The position numbers and the translations under genes are program-made. The notes beneath the pieces are model-generated. The model ran no database searches. It was not told the origin of the DNA and saw only the letters and a list, made by a program, of their open reading frames with translations. Positions 17,049 through 25,317 of a stretch of DNA of 45,154 bases are shown one piece after another. Within the stretch, counting starts at the first letter, position 1. Each line of letters begins with the position of its first letter. Source of the DNA: Nonomuraea cypriaca (GTDB taxonomy: Bacteria > Actinomycetota > Actinomycetes > Streptosporangiales > Streptosporangiaceae); NCBI RefSeq assembly GCF_015645445.1, contig NZ_JADOGI010000068.1, positions 1 through 45,154 on the forward strand, read 5' to 3'.

Positions 17049-18311
17049 TTATCGCTTGGCGCACAGGGCGGTGTCGGCGGCCTTGATGACGCTCATCGCG
17101 GCGGGTTCGGTGGCGGGCAGCGCCGTGACGGCGACGGTGGCGACCCGGCCGTCGTCGGTCACGCCACCGCGGGTCTCGTAGCCGTCGATGTCGCCGCCGT
17201 GGCCCCACGACACGCCGCCGCAGGTCAGTGGCATCTTCATCAGGCCGAGCCCGTACTCCCAGCCGGCCGGGAAGCCGGGCGCCTTCATGGTCTTCTTCAT
17301 GGCCGAGAGCTGCGCCGGCTTGAGCAGCTTGCCGTCCATAAGGGCGAGCCAGAAGCGGTTGAGGTCGCTGGGGGTGGCGATGAGCTGGCCGGCCGCCCCT
17401 CCCCACGACGGGTCCAGGTTGGTGATGTCGATGAGCTTGCCGCCGGGCTTCCTGGAGCCGTAGCCCTTGGGGTGGCGCTCGCGGATCGTCTTGACGCCCT
17501 TGCCGGGCCAGTACGTGTGGCGCAGGCCGGTTGGCTTGATGATCCGGTCGGTGATGGCGTCGCCCACCGGCTGGCCGGTGACCTTCTCGATGAGCAGGCC
17601 GAGCACGATGTAACCGGTGTTGCTGTACTCCCACTTCTTGCCCGGCGCGAACGACGCCTTGTGGGCGAAGGCGATCTTCAGCAGGTCCTGCGGGGAGCGG
17701 TACCTGTTGCGGACGTCGAAGACGTTGGGCATCCAGCGGGTGTAGTTGGGCAGGCCGCTGGTGTGCTGGAGGAGCTGCCGTACGGTGATCTTGCGGCCGT
17801 CGCCGGACTTGCCGCGGATCAGTTTCGGCAGGTAGGTCTCGATCGGCTCGTCCAGCTTGACCTTGCCCTCGCCGATGAGCTGGAGGACGGTGACGGCGGT
17901 GAAAGTCTTGGTGTTGCTGGCGATGCGGACCTGTCCGTCGACCGGCACCTCGGCTTTGGTCTTGAGGTCTCCGACACCGGCGGTGTAGTAGCGGGTCTTG
18001 CCGTCGCTGCCTTGGACGGTGGCCAGCGCCGCCGGGAACTTGTGCTTCTTGACCAGGTTGTCCAGCTGCTTCTGCACGGGTGTGTTGCTGCGGTTGCGCT
18101 TGGCGTCTTTGACTTCGTCGCGCATCTCGTCGAGTTCGGCCCGCAGTTCGTCGGCGGGGTCGTGCTGGGTGGCCTTCGCGGTGCGGTCGAGGCCGCTCGC
18201 TGCGGCGGCAGGGGCGGCGGCCACGCTCATCGCCGTCATCGCTGTCAGCGCCGCCGCGGCCAGCACGCGCATGCGCCGGGGGGTCGTGGAGGAGGAAGGG
18301 AGACGCGACAT
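17049..18311 (-). CDS. Secreted serine hydrolase of the beta-lactamase / D-Ala-D-Ala carboxypeptidase family
   Basis: 420 residues from ATG 18311 (AGGAG 8 bases upstream). A Sec signal peptide (about residues 15-38, Ala-rich, ending APAAAAS) precedes a charged, possibly coiled segment (DELRAELDEMRDEVKDAKRN). The catalytic domain has SxxK (ASNTKTF), YxN (EYSNTGY) and HxG (WGHGGD), as in Streptomyces R61-type DD-peptidases. It may trim peptidoglycan peptides or act as an esterase. It is monocistronic. Two inverted repeats lie just upstream. Confidence 0.9.
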   Translation of the reverse strand: MSRLPSSSTTPRRMRVLAAAALTAMTAMSVAAAPAAAASGLDRTAKATQHDPADELRAELDEMRDEVKDAKRNRSNTPVQKQLDNLVKKHKFPAALATVQGSDGKTRYYTAGVGDLKTKAEVPVDGQVRIASNTKTFTAVTVLQLIGEGKVKLDEPIETYLPKLIRGKSGDGRKITVRQLLQHTSGLPNYTRWMPNVFDVRNRYRSPQDLLKIAFAHKASFAPGKKWEYSNTGYIVLGLLIEKVTGQPVGDAITDRIIKPTGLRHTYWPGKGVKTIRERHPKGYGSRKPGGKLIDITNLDPSWGGAAGQLIATPSDLNRFWLALMDGKLLKPAQLSAMKKTMKAPGFPAGWEYGLGLMKMPLTCGGVSWGHGGDIDGYETRGGVTDDGRVATVAVTALPATEPAAMSVIKAADTALCAKR

Positions 18312-18340
18312 GGGAACCGCTCCTGCATTTTCGGGGTGGG

Positions 18341-18369
18341 TGTCCGCTGCGGACATGTAAAAGCATGTC
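18341..18369. promoter_or_regulatory. Overlapping inverted repeats upstream of the serine hydrolase
   Basis: TGTCCGC-T-GCGGACA (18341-18355) and GACATG-TAAAAG-CATGTC (18352-18369) are both perfect and overlap by four bases, 30-58 bases before the hydrolase start. The shared bases mean both palindromes cannot form hairpins or be fully occupied together. Confidence 0.45.
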
Positions 18370-18412
18370 GTCGGGGCCCACCCTCGAACGATCCCGTGCG
18401 CTGGAGTTCTTG

Positions 18413-18430
18413 GGTACAGCCAGCTATACC
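18413..18430. promoter_or_regulatory. 18-bp imperfect palindrome upstream of the serine hydrolase
   Basis: GGTACAGC-CA-GCTATACC (7 of 8 arm pairs) lies about 100 bases upstream of the serine hydrolase start. It could be a repressor or activator site; nothing identifies the protein. Confidence 0.3.
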
Positions 18431-18511
18431 TGCGCGACGGTTCGTGACGCGGGTTCCCTCACGCGGATCGACGCGTGGCTGACAGGTACCCCGCTCGCAC
18501 CAACGCGGACG

Positions 18512-18893
18512 TCACACTTCGCCGCCCTGCGACTGGCGGCATGATGAGACCCTGCTAAGCAACGCGCCGGCCGGTGCCGAGCAGAGGGTGCCGCTCAGCC
18601 GGATGGACAGCCGCACGGTGTTGCGCTCCTCGATGGGCAGCAGCCCGAAGTCGGTGATCAATTCGGCTGCCGCGCCGTTCCAGGCCACGATGTCCTGTCG
18701 CTCGTCGGCCAGGTAGGCGGGTATCGGTCCGAGCCGGTCCAGCAACTGGCGGGCGAAGGCGGGCACCGGCGCCCGATCGGCTTCCTTGGCGGGCGGGGCC
18801 TGCCCGGCCAGCCGCGCCAGGTGCTCGCGCTCCGCGGCGGTGAGCCGCAGCGCCGTACCCAGCGCGGCCAGCACCTGCGGGGACGGATGCGGC
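18512..18893 (-). pseudogene. Fragment of a MmyB-like XRE regulator
   Basis: The minus strand encodes HPSPQVLAALGTALRLTAAEREHLARLAG, then a Pro-rich linker and LLDRLGPIPAYLADERQDIVAWNGAAAEL. These are the end of the HTH region and the start of the MmyB-like ligand domain of 'LRREELA'-type regulators. The first two HTH helices (5' end) are missing at about 18893. The C-terminus deteriorates after ERNTVRLSIRL, with a stop at 18512. The open frame further upstream is the antisense of the neighbouring NmrA remnant. Confidence 0.7.
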
Positions 18894-19498
18894 TCGGCGT
18901 GCGCCGGGTGGTGCTCCTCGGCTCCGCCGTCGTGCTGCCGAACGCCCCCGGCGCGCTGGAACTGGCCGCGCGGGTTCGGGCCCGGCCCGGGTGGGTCGTG
19001 CTGCGCCCGTCCGGGTTCATGCAGAACTTCCTTCGCCCACACCCGCTGGGTGAGCGGATCCGGCGGCATGGCGAGATCCGCACCGCCGCCGGTGCCGGCC
19101 GGCTGGGCTGGATCGACACGCGGGATATCGCGGCCGCCGCCTCCGTCCTGCTGATCGACCCCGGCGTCGAGCCCGGCGACCAGCGCGACTACCTGCTCAC
19201 CGGGCCGAAGGCGTTGAGCTACCAGGACGCGGCGGCGATCATCACCGCCCACGCCGGTCGGCCGATCCGGGTGCTGCACATCGAAGCCGACGAGCTGGCG
19301 GGCGGCTACCGGGCCGCGGGCATGCCGGCCGAGTTTGCCGCCTCCCTCGCCGCCGTGGACGCCGGCCTCAGGGCCGGCCGGGAAGATCTGGTGAGCACCG
19401 CGGTGCTGGACCTGACCGGCCGGCCGCCCCGCCCCTTCGACGAGTTCGTCCAGGACCACGCGTCCGAGTGGGCGAACGGTGGGTTGCCCGAGCGCTGA
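18894..19498 (+). pseudogene. Fragment of an NmrA-like NAD(P)-binding protein
   Basis: The plus strand encodes GVRRVVLLGSAVV, then WVVLRPSGFMQNF, GWIDTRDIAAAASVLL and YLLTGPKALSYQDAA, the middle and C-terminal parts of NmrA/atypical SDRs. The C-terminus (GRPPRPFDEFVQDHA) is complete. The N-terminal Rossmann start with its Gly-rich loop is missing at the junction near 18894, where the divergent regulator fragment begins. No credible start codon or RBS precedes it. Confidence 0.75.
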
Positions 19499-19570
19499 CC
19501 AGCGCCCGCCGGCGGATGGCGGGTGGACTGGGGTGGCGTGGGCCTCGACGGTGTCTGTCCGCTTCGGGCA

Positions 19571-19996
19571 TCACTCGGCAGGCCGGCGGCCGGAGTCGCG
19601 ATCGATCCCGCGCTCTGGAGACCTTCGGTGCGGCCGGTTGCCCGCCCACCGGGACACGAGGGTGGCGAGCCCGATCGCGGCCAGGAAGAGCAACAGGTTG
19701 CGGCCATAGTCGAGTGGCAGGATCGACGGGTTGTCGGCCCGCCTGCCCAGCGCCAGCACCGTCGGCAGGGTCGCGAGCGTCACCGTGCTCCCCACGATCA
19801 TCGCCGCCCGCGCCGCGGTGCCCATGCGGCTCGCCACCAGCCCGGCCAGCAGCACCGCCGGCACCAGGATCGCGTCGTGTGCCACCAGGACACCGGCGAA
19901 CCACCACGCCCAGCCGGCCGGATCGCTGTCCAGCACCAGCCCCGTGAAGCCGAGCGCCACGAGCGCGCCGCCCATGACGTAGCCGAGCCACCTCAT
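19571..19996 (-). CDS. Small four-helix membrane protein
   Basis: 141 residues from ATG 19996, overlapping the stop of the upstream oxidoreductase gene by four bases (ATGA), so translation is coupled. About four membrane helices: GYVMGGALVALGFTGLVL, WWFAGVLVAHDAILVPAVLL, AAMIVGSTVTLATLPTVLAL and NLLLFLAAIGLATLV. The tail is Arg-rich. It could be a membrane partner of the oxidoreductase; no family recognised. Confidence 0.75.
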   Translation of the reverse strand: MRWLGYVMGGALVALGFTGLVLDSDPAGWAWWFAGVLVAHDAILVPAVLLAGLVASRMGTAARAAMIVGSTVTLATLPTVLALGRRADNPSILPLDYGRNLLLFLAAIGLATLVSRWAGNRPHRRSPERGIDRDSGRRPAE

Positions 19997-21123
19997 GCGA
20001 CCCGCACCCTGGCGACCCACTTGGTCTGCATGACACCCGGCCGGTTGGGTGCGATCAGCCGCACGGGGTAGCCGTGGTCCGGGTCGAGTGGCCGGCCGTT
20101 GAGTTTGAGGGCGAGGAGGGTCAGGGGATCGTTCCAGTGCGGGGGGCGTACCTCGCTGGTGGCGTAGTAGCCGGGCCGTTCGAGGGACTCGACGGTCAGG
20201 AACGCGTCCGGCCCGCCGCCGGCCTGGCCGACCAGGTCGCGCAGGCGTACCCCCGACCACTCGCACTCCACGCTCCAGCCCTCCACGCACGAGATCGGCA
20301 ACCTGACCGTGTGCTGCGGCAGCCGGGTGAGCTCGGCGTAGCTCAGCGACAGCTCCGTCCGCACGGCTCCCGTCACGACCAGCCGGTACGCCGGGTCGCG
20401 GATCACCGTGGTCACCCCGGCGGCGACCGCCGACCGGTTGACCGGCACACCCTGCGGCCCGACGTCCGGATCGCGCGGCGCCAGGACGGCCAGCCGCTCC
20501 AGCGGCGTGACCGCCTCACCGGCGGTGACCAGAGCCGCCAGACCCGAGGCAGCAGCGACCGTGTGGAGGAAGCGGCGCCGATCCGCGTCCTCCACACGGG
20601 TCCACAGGTGCTGCCGGACCTTGGCCCATTCGTTGACGACGTGGATGACGAGGGCGCCGTACGCGATGAAGGCGGTCCAGTAGTGCGCCTGGATGAAGCC
20701 GAACGGCCACAGGTACGTGTAGGCGATGTTCATCAGCCCAGTGACGAGCTGGAACAGCGAGCCTGCCACGAGGAGCAGCACGAACAGCCGCTCGACGGCA
20801 TGTCCCGCGGAGCGTAGCGGCGGCCACTGCCACAACTTGGGGTATACCGCCCACAACTTCGCCAGCAGCAGGGGAACGGTGGCGATGCCGCCGATGACGT
20901 GCAGCCCCTGAGTGACCCGGTAGAGGTTGACCGGCCGTGACGGCCACATCAGCCAGGCGGGCGGGTGCTGGGTGAAGTGGCTGAACAGGCCGGTCGCGAA
21001 GGCGACGGTGAAGCTGATCCCCAGCCAGATCCCCAGCTTGGCCGCCACCCGCTCGGACCGCAGCCGGCTGGTGAACCTGCCGGACAGCGACCGGCCGAGG
21101 GTCGCGATGACGCGTCTGCTCAT
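19993..21123 (-). CDS. Molybdopterin-dependent oxidoreductase fused to a cytochrome-b-like membrane domain
   Basis: 376 residues from ATG 21123. Residues about 25-175 hold four to five membrane helices with regularly placed histidines (LHVIGGIATVPLL, AHYWTAFIAYGALVIHVVNEW), like a di-haem cytochrome b561-type domain. A TAT-like RRRFLHTVAAASGLAALV motif follows. The C-terminal 190 residues are a sulfite-oxidase-type Mo-cofactor domain with the ligand Cys in PISCVEGWSVECEW, plus RPPHWNDPLTLLALKLNG and GYPVRLIAPNRPG. It probably transfers electrons across the membrane; the substrate is unknown. It leads a two-gene operon. Confidence 0.85.
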   Translation of the reverse strand: MSRRVIATLGRSLSGRFTSRLRSERVAAKLGIWLGISFTVAFATGLFSHFTQHPPAWLMWPSRPVNLYRVTQGLHVIGGIATVPLLLAKLWAVYPKLWQWPPLRSAGHAVERLFVLLLVAGSLFQLVTGLMNIAYTYLWPFGFIQAHYWTAFIAYGALVIHVVNEWAKVRQHLWTRVEDADRRRFLHTVAAASGLAALVTAGEAVTPLERLAVLAPRDPDVGPQGVPVNRSAVAAGVTTVIRDPAYRLVVTGAVRTELSLSYAELTRLPQHTVRLPISCVEGWSVECEWSGVRLRDLVGQAGGGPDAFLTVESLERPGYYATSEVRPPHWNDPLTLLALKLNGRPLDPDHGYPVRLIAPNRPGVMQTKWVARVRVA

Positions 21124-21330
21124 GTCCCGAAGCCTGACACCGCCGGACCCTCGTGGAGCCGCCGTGCCGCGTATCGTCCGCACCCCGTAAGAAGTCGCCC
21201 GGTCGCGGGTAGCGAGCGTGGGCCCTGATGGCAGGTCTACCAGCGCTCCACCAGGTGTTCGCGACCGGGCGGCGGATGGTACGGCTCTGGCCGGTAATCG
21301 ACGATCCCGGAGGCTCGTAGGCTTGCCCGG

Positions 21331-21768
21331 GTGAGAATCCGCCACAGAACCCCCGAGGACCTGGACGCCTGCGTCGAGGCCCTCGCCACGGTCCACGCCG
21401 CCGACCGCTATCCCGTGAACTGGCCGGACGACCCCGGCGGCTGGCTGACGCCGGACGATCTGGCCATGGCGTGGATAGCGGCCGAAGGGGGAGCCGTGCT
21501 CGGGCATGTGGGTCTGACCTCGGACGCGGAGATCACCCGCCTGTTCGTCGCACCGGCCGCCCGTGGGCGCCGGCTGGCCCGCCTGCTGCTCGATGCCGTA
21601 CGGGCCGCCGTACACACTCCGCTCAAGCTGGAGGTCTCCTCAGAAGGGGCGGCGGCCATCGCGCTCTACGAGCGGTCCGGCTGGCGCAGGGTCGGCAGCA
21701 GCCGAGCCGAGTGGCTCAACGCCGCCGGCGAGCCGGCCTTGCTCCATCACTATGAGATGACCTCATGA
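21331..21768 (+). CDS. GNAT family N-acetyltransferase
   Basis: 145 residues from GTG 21331, a normal single-domain GNAT length. Motif A is ITRLFVAPAARGRRLARLLLDAVRA, and the C-terminal motif B is AIALYERSGWRRVG. The substrate is unknown. Its last 19 bases overlap the 3' end of the convergent epimerase-like gene. A damaged paralogue lies at 16648-16941. The 207 bases before it hold no gene I can support. Confidence 0.85.
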   Translation: MRIRHRTPEDLDACVEALATVHAADRYPVNWPDDPGGWLTPDDLAMAWIAAEGGAVLGHVGLTSDAEITRLFVAPAARGRRLARLLLDAVRAAVHTPLKLEVSSEGAAAIALYERSGWRRVGSSRAEWLNAAGEPALLHHYEMTS

Positions 21769-22643
21769 AGCACGTCGTCGACCGGGGTGGCGCCCACGCC
21801 GAGGATCTTCTCGGTCTCGGCGTAGTCGACGACGAGCGGCTGGCCGGGCTTGATGAGCACTTCGTGCAGTTCCGCCCAGAACGGTGCGGTGAAGGCGAGC
21901 AGGGTCAGGTCGCGATCGGTCAGCTGTTCCATTCGCGGTTCCGGCGCTCCCGCGACTGCCGCGAGCCGCTGGGCCAGTTCGCGCACCGACAGGGTCGAGG
22001 TGGGAGCGTGCCAGGCCCTGCCGTACGCCTGCTCCTCCCGGCTCGCGGCCACCAGCGTGCGTGCCGTATCACCGATCGCCGAGTAGCTGTGCGGCACGTC
22101 GAGCTCCTGCGGCACCAGGGCGAGCCTGCCCTCCAGCACCTGCCGCTGCGCCGCGAGCGTGAACACCGAGTAGGCGCCGGCGCCGTAGAACTGGCTTGCC
22201 CGCACCTCGGTGACCTTCACCCCTGAGGCGGCGGCCTCCTCCCAGACCCGCGCCCTGGCCCGCCCCTTGGGCCCGGTGGCGGCCAGCGGGAGGCCGGGCG
22301 TGATCGGCCCGTCCACCGGCCCGTAGCCGTAGATGTTGCCGAGCATCACGTACGCGGCCCCGGCCCGCCGCACCGCGCTGAGCAACGACGCCGACAGGAT
22401 CGGGAACTGCTCCGGCCAGGTGTGGTACGGCGGCGCGGCGGTGTTGAACAGCGTGTCCGCGCCCTCGGTCAGCTCGGTGAGCCGATCGGCGTCGGTCGCG
22501 TCCGCGGCGACCCTGTCGACGAGCGGGTGGTCGGGCCCGCCGCCGGTGCGGCTGATCATTCGTACCCGCTCGCCGTCCTCGGCCAGCAGCAGAGCGGTCC
22601 TCGACGCGGTGGCCCCGCGACCCACGATCACATGAGATTTCAT
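21750..22643 (-). CDS. NAD-dependent epimerase/dehydratase-like protein
   Basis: 297 residues from ATG 22643. The extended-SDR N-terminus has a Gly-rich loop in variant form (VGRGATASRTALLLAEDG), then an aspartate region and TLFNTAAPPYHTWPEQFP. NIYGYGPVDGPITP occupies the usual Tyr-containing site, though the YxxxK pair is not clear. The C-terminus holds substrate-binding helices (VRELAQRLAAVAG). Catalysis may therefore be altered; it may only bind NAD(P). It is divergent from a GlxA-type regulator, which may control it. Confidence 0.8.
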   Translation of the reverse strand: MKSHVIVGRGATASRTALLLAEDGERVRMISRTGGGPDHPLVDRVAADATDADRLTELTEGADTLFNTAAPPYHTWPEQFPILSASLLSAVRRAGAAYVMLGNIYGYGPVDGPITPGLPLAATGPKGRARARVWEEAAASGVKVTEVRASQFYGAGAYSVFTLAAQRQVLEGRLALVPQELDVPHSYSAIGDTARTLVAASREEQAYGRAWHAPTSTLSVRELAQRLAAVAGAPEPRMEQLTDRDLTLLAFTAPFWAELHEVLIKPGQPLVVDYAETEKILGVGATPVDDVLHEVIS

Positions 22644-22672
22644 GCTGACCACGGTGCCGACCGGCGGCCTCA

Positions 22673-22694
22673 TGGCATAGTGGCCGGAATGCCA
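22673..22694. promoter_or_regulatory. Palindrome between divergent epimerase-like and glxA-type genes
   Basis: TGGCAT-N10-ATGCCA is a perfect 6-bp-arm dyad centred in the 71-bp gap. An ATAGTGG...CCAACTAT near-repeat overlaps it. It is a good candidate operator for the GlxA-type regulator next to it. Confidence 0.45.
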
Positions 22695-22714
22695 ACTATC
22701 CGGAGGATCTGGCC

Positions 22715-23644
22715 ATGCACCGCATCGCCGCAGTCGTCGTGCCCCCCGTGCTGAGCTTCGACATCTCGATCCCGCTGATGGTGTTCAACAGCGTTCCCCA
22801 CTATGACGTGCGCGTTTGCACGGCCAGGCCCGGCCCGGTGCCGACCGTGGGCGGCCCTGAGATCGTGGTCACGGACGGCCTGGACGCGATGGCGGACGCC
22901 GACACGCTGATCGCCGTCGGCAGCGGCGGCGAGCCGGCTCCCACGGAGGTCCTCGACGCCCTGCGGAAGGCCGCGGCCGGCGGCTCCCGGATCGCCTCCC
23001 TGTGTACGGGCGCGTTCGTGCTGGCCCAGGCCGGCCTGCTGGACGGCCGCCGCGCCACCACCCACTGGGGGCTGGCCGGCGACCTCGCCACCCGCTTCCC
23101 TTCGGTCGACGTCCGGCCCGACGTCCTCTTCGTCGAGGACGGCGGCGTCTTCACCTCGGCGGGCGCCGCGGCCGCCATCGACCTGTGCCTGCACCTGGTC
23201 AGGCTCGACTACGGCGCGGCGGTGGCCAACGCGGCCGCGCGGCTCGCGGTCGTCCCTCCCGTACGGCCGGGCGGCCAGGCCCAGTTCATCGAGACCCCGC
23301 TGCCGCCAGAACGCGGCACCTCACTCGCCCCCACCCGGGCCTGGGCGCTGGAGCACCTCGACCGCCCGCTCACCCTGGCCGACCTGGCAGGTCACGCCAA
23401 CACCAGCGTACGAACCCTGACCAGGCGCTTCCACGCCGAAACCGGGATGAGCCCCCTCCAGTGGCTGCTGCACCGGCGCGTCGACCGGGCCAGGGAACTC
23501 CTGGAGACCACCGAACTCCCCATGGACCAGGTGGCGGAGAAGAGCGGCCTGGGCAGCGCCGACTCCCTCCGCAAACACCTCGCCGCCCGCATCGGCCTCA
23601 CCCCCACGGCCTACCGCGCGAGCTTCACCCAGGCCCCCACATGA
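22715..23644 (+). CDS. GlxA-type transcriptional regulator (DJ-1/PfpI plus AraC HTH)
   Basis: 309 residues. The N-terminal DJ-1/PfpI-like domain (1-170) retains the nucleophile-elbow Cys (SLCTGAFVLAQAG) and THWGLAGDLA. The C-terminal AraC domain (about 205-305) has two HTH motifs (LTLADLAGHANTSVRTLTRRFHAE and MDQVAEKSGLGSADSLRKHL). Such proteins sense small molecules through the PfpI-like domain and activate adjacent catabolic genes. The divergent epimerase-like gene is the likely target. Confidence 0.92.
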   Translation: MHRIAAVVVPPVLSFDISIPLMVFNSVPHYDVRVCTARPGPVPTVGGPEIVVTDGLDAMADADTLIAVGSGGEPAPTEVLDALRKAAAGGSRIASLCTGAFVLAQAGLLDGRRATTHWGLAGDLATRFPSVDVRPDVLFVEDGGVFTSAGAAAAIDLCLHLVRLDYGAAVANAAARLAVVPPVRPGGQAQFIETPLPPERGTSLAPTRAWALEHLDRPLTLADLAGHANTSVRTLTRRFHAETGMSPLQWLLHRRVDRARELLETTELPMDQVAEKSGLGSADSLRKHLAARIGLTPTAYRASFTQAPT

Positions 23645-23660
23645 CGGACGTCGCGCGGCC

Positions 23661-24430
23661 TCACGCGGAGGGTGCCAGGTCGCGGCGGCGCAGGAACGCA
23701 AGCCCGGCCGCAGCCAGGCCCGCCGCCAGCACGGTCAGCCCGAGCAGCGCCGTCACCAGCGCCGCCGGACCCAGCCGAACGGCGACAGCCACGACAGCCA
23801 GCCGATGCCGCCGGCGTCGGCCAGCGCACGCAGCGCGAACAGCAGGCCGGCGACGGCGATCGCGATGCCGCGCGCCGTACCGGATGCGGCGGTGAGCTGC
23901 GCGGTGACGGCGGCGACGGCCGCGAACGCGCAGCCGCCCGCGGCGGTGGAGAGCCCGAACAGCAGCGACGACCCCGCGGGCAGGCCGTTGCCGGCCAGCG
24001 CGGGCACCGACAGCAGGCCCGGCAGCAGGTTGGCGGCGAGCACGACCGCGAGGGCGGCGGCCAGCGGGGCGTGGCGGCCGACGACGCCCGAGGACAGCAG
24101 CTCCCGCCGGCCGGTCTCCTCCTCCGCCCTGGTGTGCCTGATCAGCAGCAGGATGCTGATCAGCCCGCCGATCAGGGTCATGGACGAGCCGAGCGTCCAG
24201 GCGGTCAGGCCGCCGACGCCCGCGTCGTAGATGACGCCGCGCATGGCCAGCTGGGCGGGGTTGCTCATCGAGGCCGCCGCGAACGCGTCGCGGCCGGCCT
24301 GGTCGGCGTAGAGGGCGGTGGTGGAGGAGGCGATGCTCGCCGGCATCACGGCGCTGATGAGGATCCACACCGGCAGCAGTACGCGATCCCGGCGCAGGAT
24401 GAGCCGGACGAGGGTCCAGGTACCGGTCAT
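23661..24430 (-). pseudogene. Shortened and frameshifted ABC transporter permease
   Basis: From ATG 24430 the frame encodes an N-terminal half typical of about 530-residue exporter permeases (WTLVRLILRRDRVLLPVW, RHTRAEEETGRRELLSSGVVGRHAPL, AQLTAASGTARGIA). It runs to WLSPFGW and then ends at a stop near 23753. Beyond a frame change, VTALLGLTVLAAGLAAAGL and RRRDLAPSA resume on the same strand to 23661. The usual QQxRPYxGxRWW stretch and the whole second half are absent. It overlaps the ABC ATPase by four bases (ATGA). A 225-residue product could still be made. Confidence 0.7.
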
Positions 24431-25317
24431 CGCGCGGCCTTCTCGTAGTGGCGCAGGAACAGCTCCTCCAGCGTCGGTGGCTGCGTGGTCAGCGCGCGTA
24501 CGCCTGCCCTGGCCAGCTCGGCCAGCACCGGCGTGAGCGCGTCGCCGTCCACCTGGCAGCGCAGCCGGGCGCCGTCCACGGTGAGGTCGTGCACGCCGGG
24601 CAGCGCGGCCAGGCCGGGCGCGGGCGCGACCAGCTCGGCCGTCACCGAGGTGCGGGTGAGGTGGCGCAGGTCGGCCAGGCTGCCGGTTTCGACGGTCCGG
24701 CCGGCGCGGATGATGCTCACGCGGTCGCACAACGTCTCCACCTCGGACAGGATGTGGCTGGAAAGGAGCACGGTACGGCCGTTGCGCTTCTCCTGCCGTA
24801 CGCACTCGTTGAAGACCGTCTCCATCAGCGGGTCCAGGCCCGAGGTGGGCTCGTCCAGCACCAGCAGCTCCACGTCGGAGGCGAGCGCGGCCACCAGCGC
24901 CACCTTCTGCCGGTTGCCCTTGGAGTAGGTGCGGCACTTCTTGCGCGCGTCCAGCTCGAAGCGTTCGAGCAGGTCGGCGCGCCGTTCTGGGTCGAGGCCG
25001 CCGCGCACCCTGCCCAGCAGGTCGATGACCTCGCCGCCGGTCAGCGACGGCCACAGCGTGACGTCGCCGGGCACGTACGCGAGCCTGCGGTGCAGCTGCG
25101 TGGCGTCCCGCCAGGGGTCGCCGCCGAGCAGCTCGACCCGGCCGCCGTCGGCGCGCATCTGGCCGAGCAGGACCCGGATCGTGGTGGTCTTGCCCGCGCC
25201 GTTGGGGCCGAGGAAGCCGTGCACCTCGCCCGTCTTGACGGTGAGGTCGAGCCCATCCAGGGCCCTGGCCTGGCCGAACGTCTTGACCAGGCCGTCCGCG
25301 CGCACCGCGGCGGTCAC
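24427..25317 (-). CDS. ABC transporter ATP-binding protein
   Basis: 296 residues. It has Walker A GPNGAGKTTT, Q-loop region, signature YSKGNRQKV, Walker B LLVLDEPTSGLD and switch His (LSSHILSEVE). The C-terminal 80 residues are a DrrA-like tail (VDGDALTPVLAELARAGVRAL, PTLEELFLRHY). It should drive an exporter with the adjacent permease, which is damaged here. The start overlaps the end of the tetR gene by four bases, so the tetR-ATPase-permease operon is translationally coupled. Confidence 0.93.
   Translation of the reverse strand: MTAAVRADGLVKTFGQARALDGLDLTVKTGEVHGFLGPNGAGKTTTIRVLLGQMRADGGRVELLGGDPWRDATQLHRRLAYVPGDVTLWPSLTGGEVIDLLGRVRGGLDPERRADLLERFELDARKKCRTYSKGNRQKVALVAALASDVELLVLDEPTSGLDPLMETVFNECVRQEKRNGRTVLLSSHILSEVETLCDRVSIIRAGRTVETGSLADLRHLTRTSVTAELVAPAPGLAALPGVHDLTVDGARLRCQVDGDALTPVLAELARAGVRALTTQPPTLEELFLRHYEKAAR

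Noticed and set aside
18821..18893. N-terminal extension of the NmrA-like frame (starting LALRGGEPQ)
   Set aside because: This part is the antisense of the MmyB-like regulator fragment and bears no Rossmann motif, so it is not a real N-terminus.
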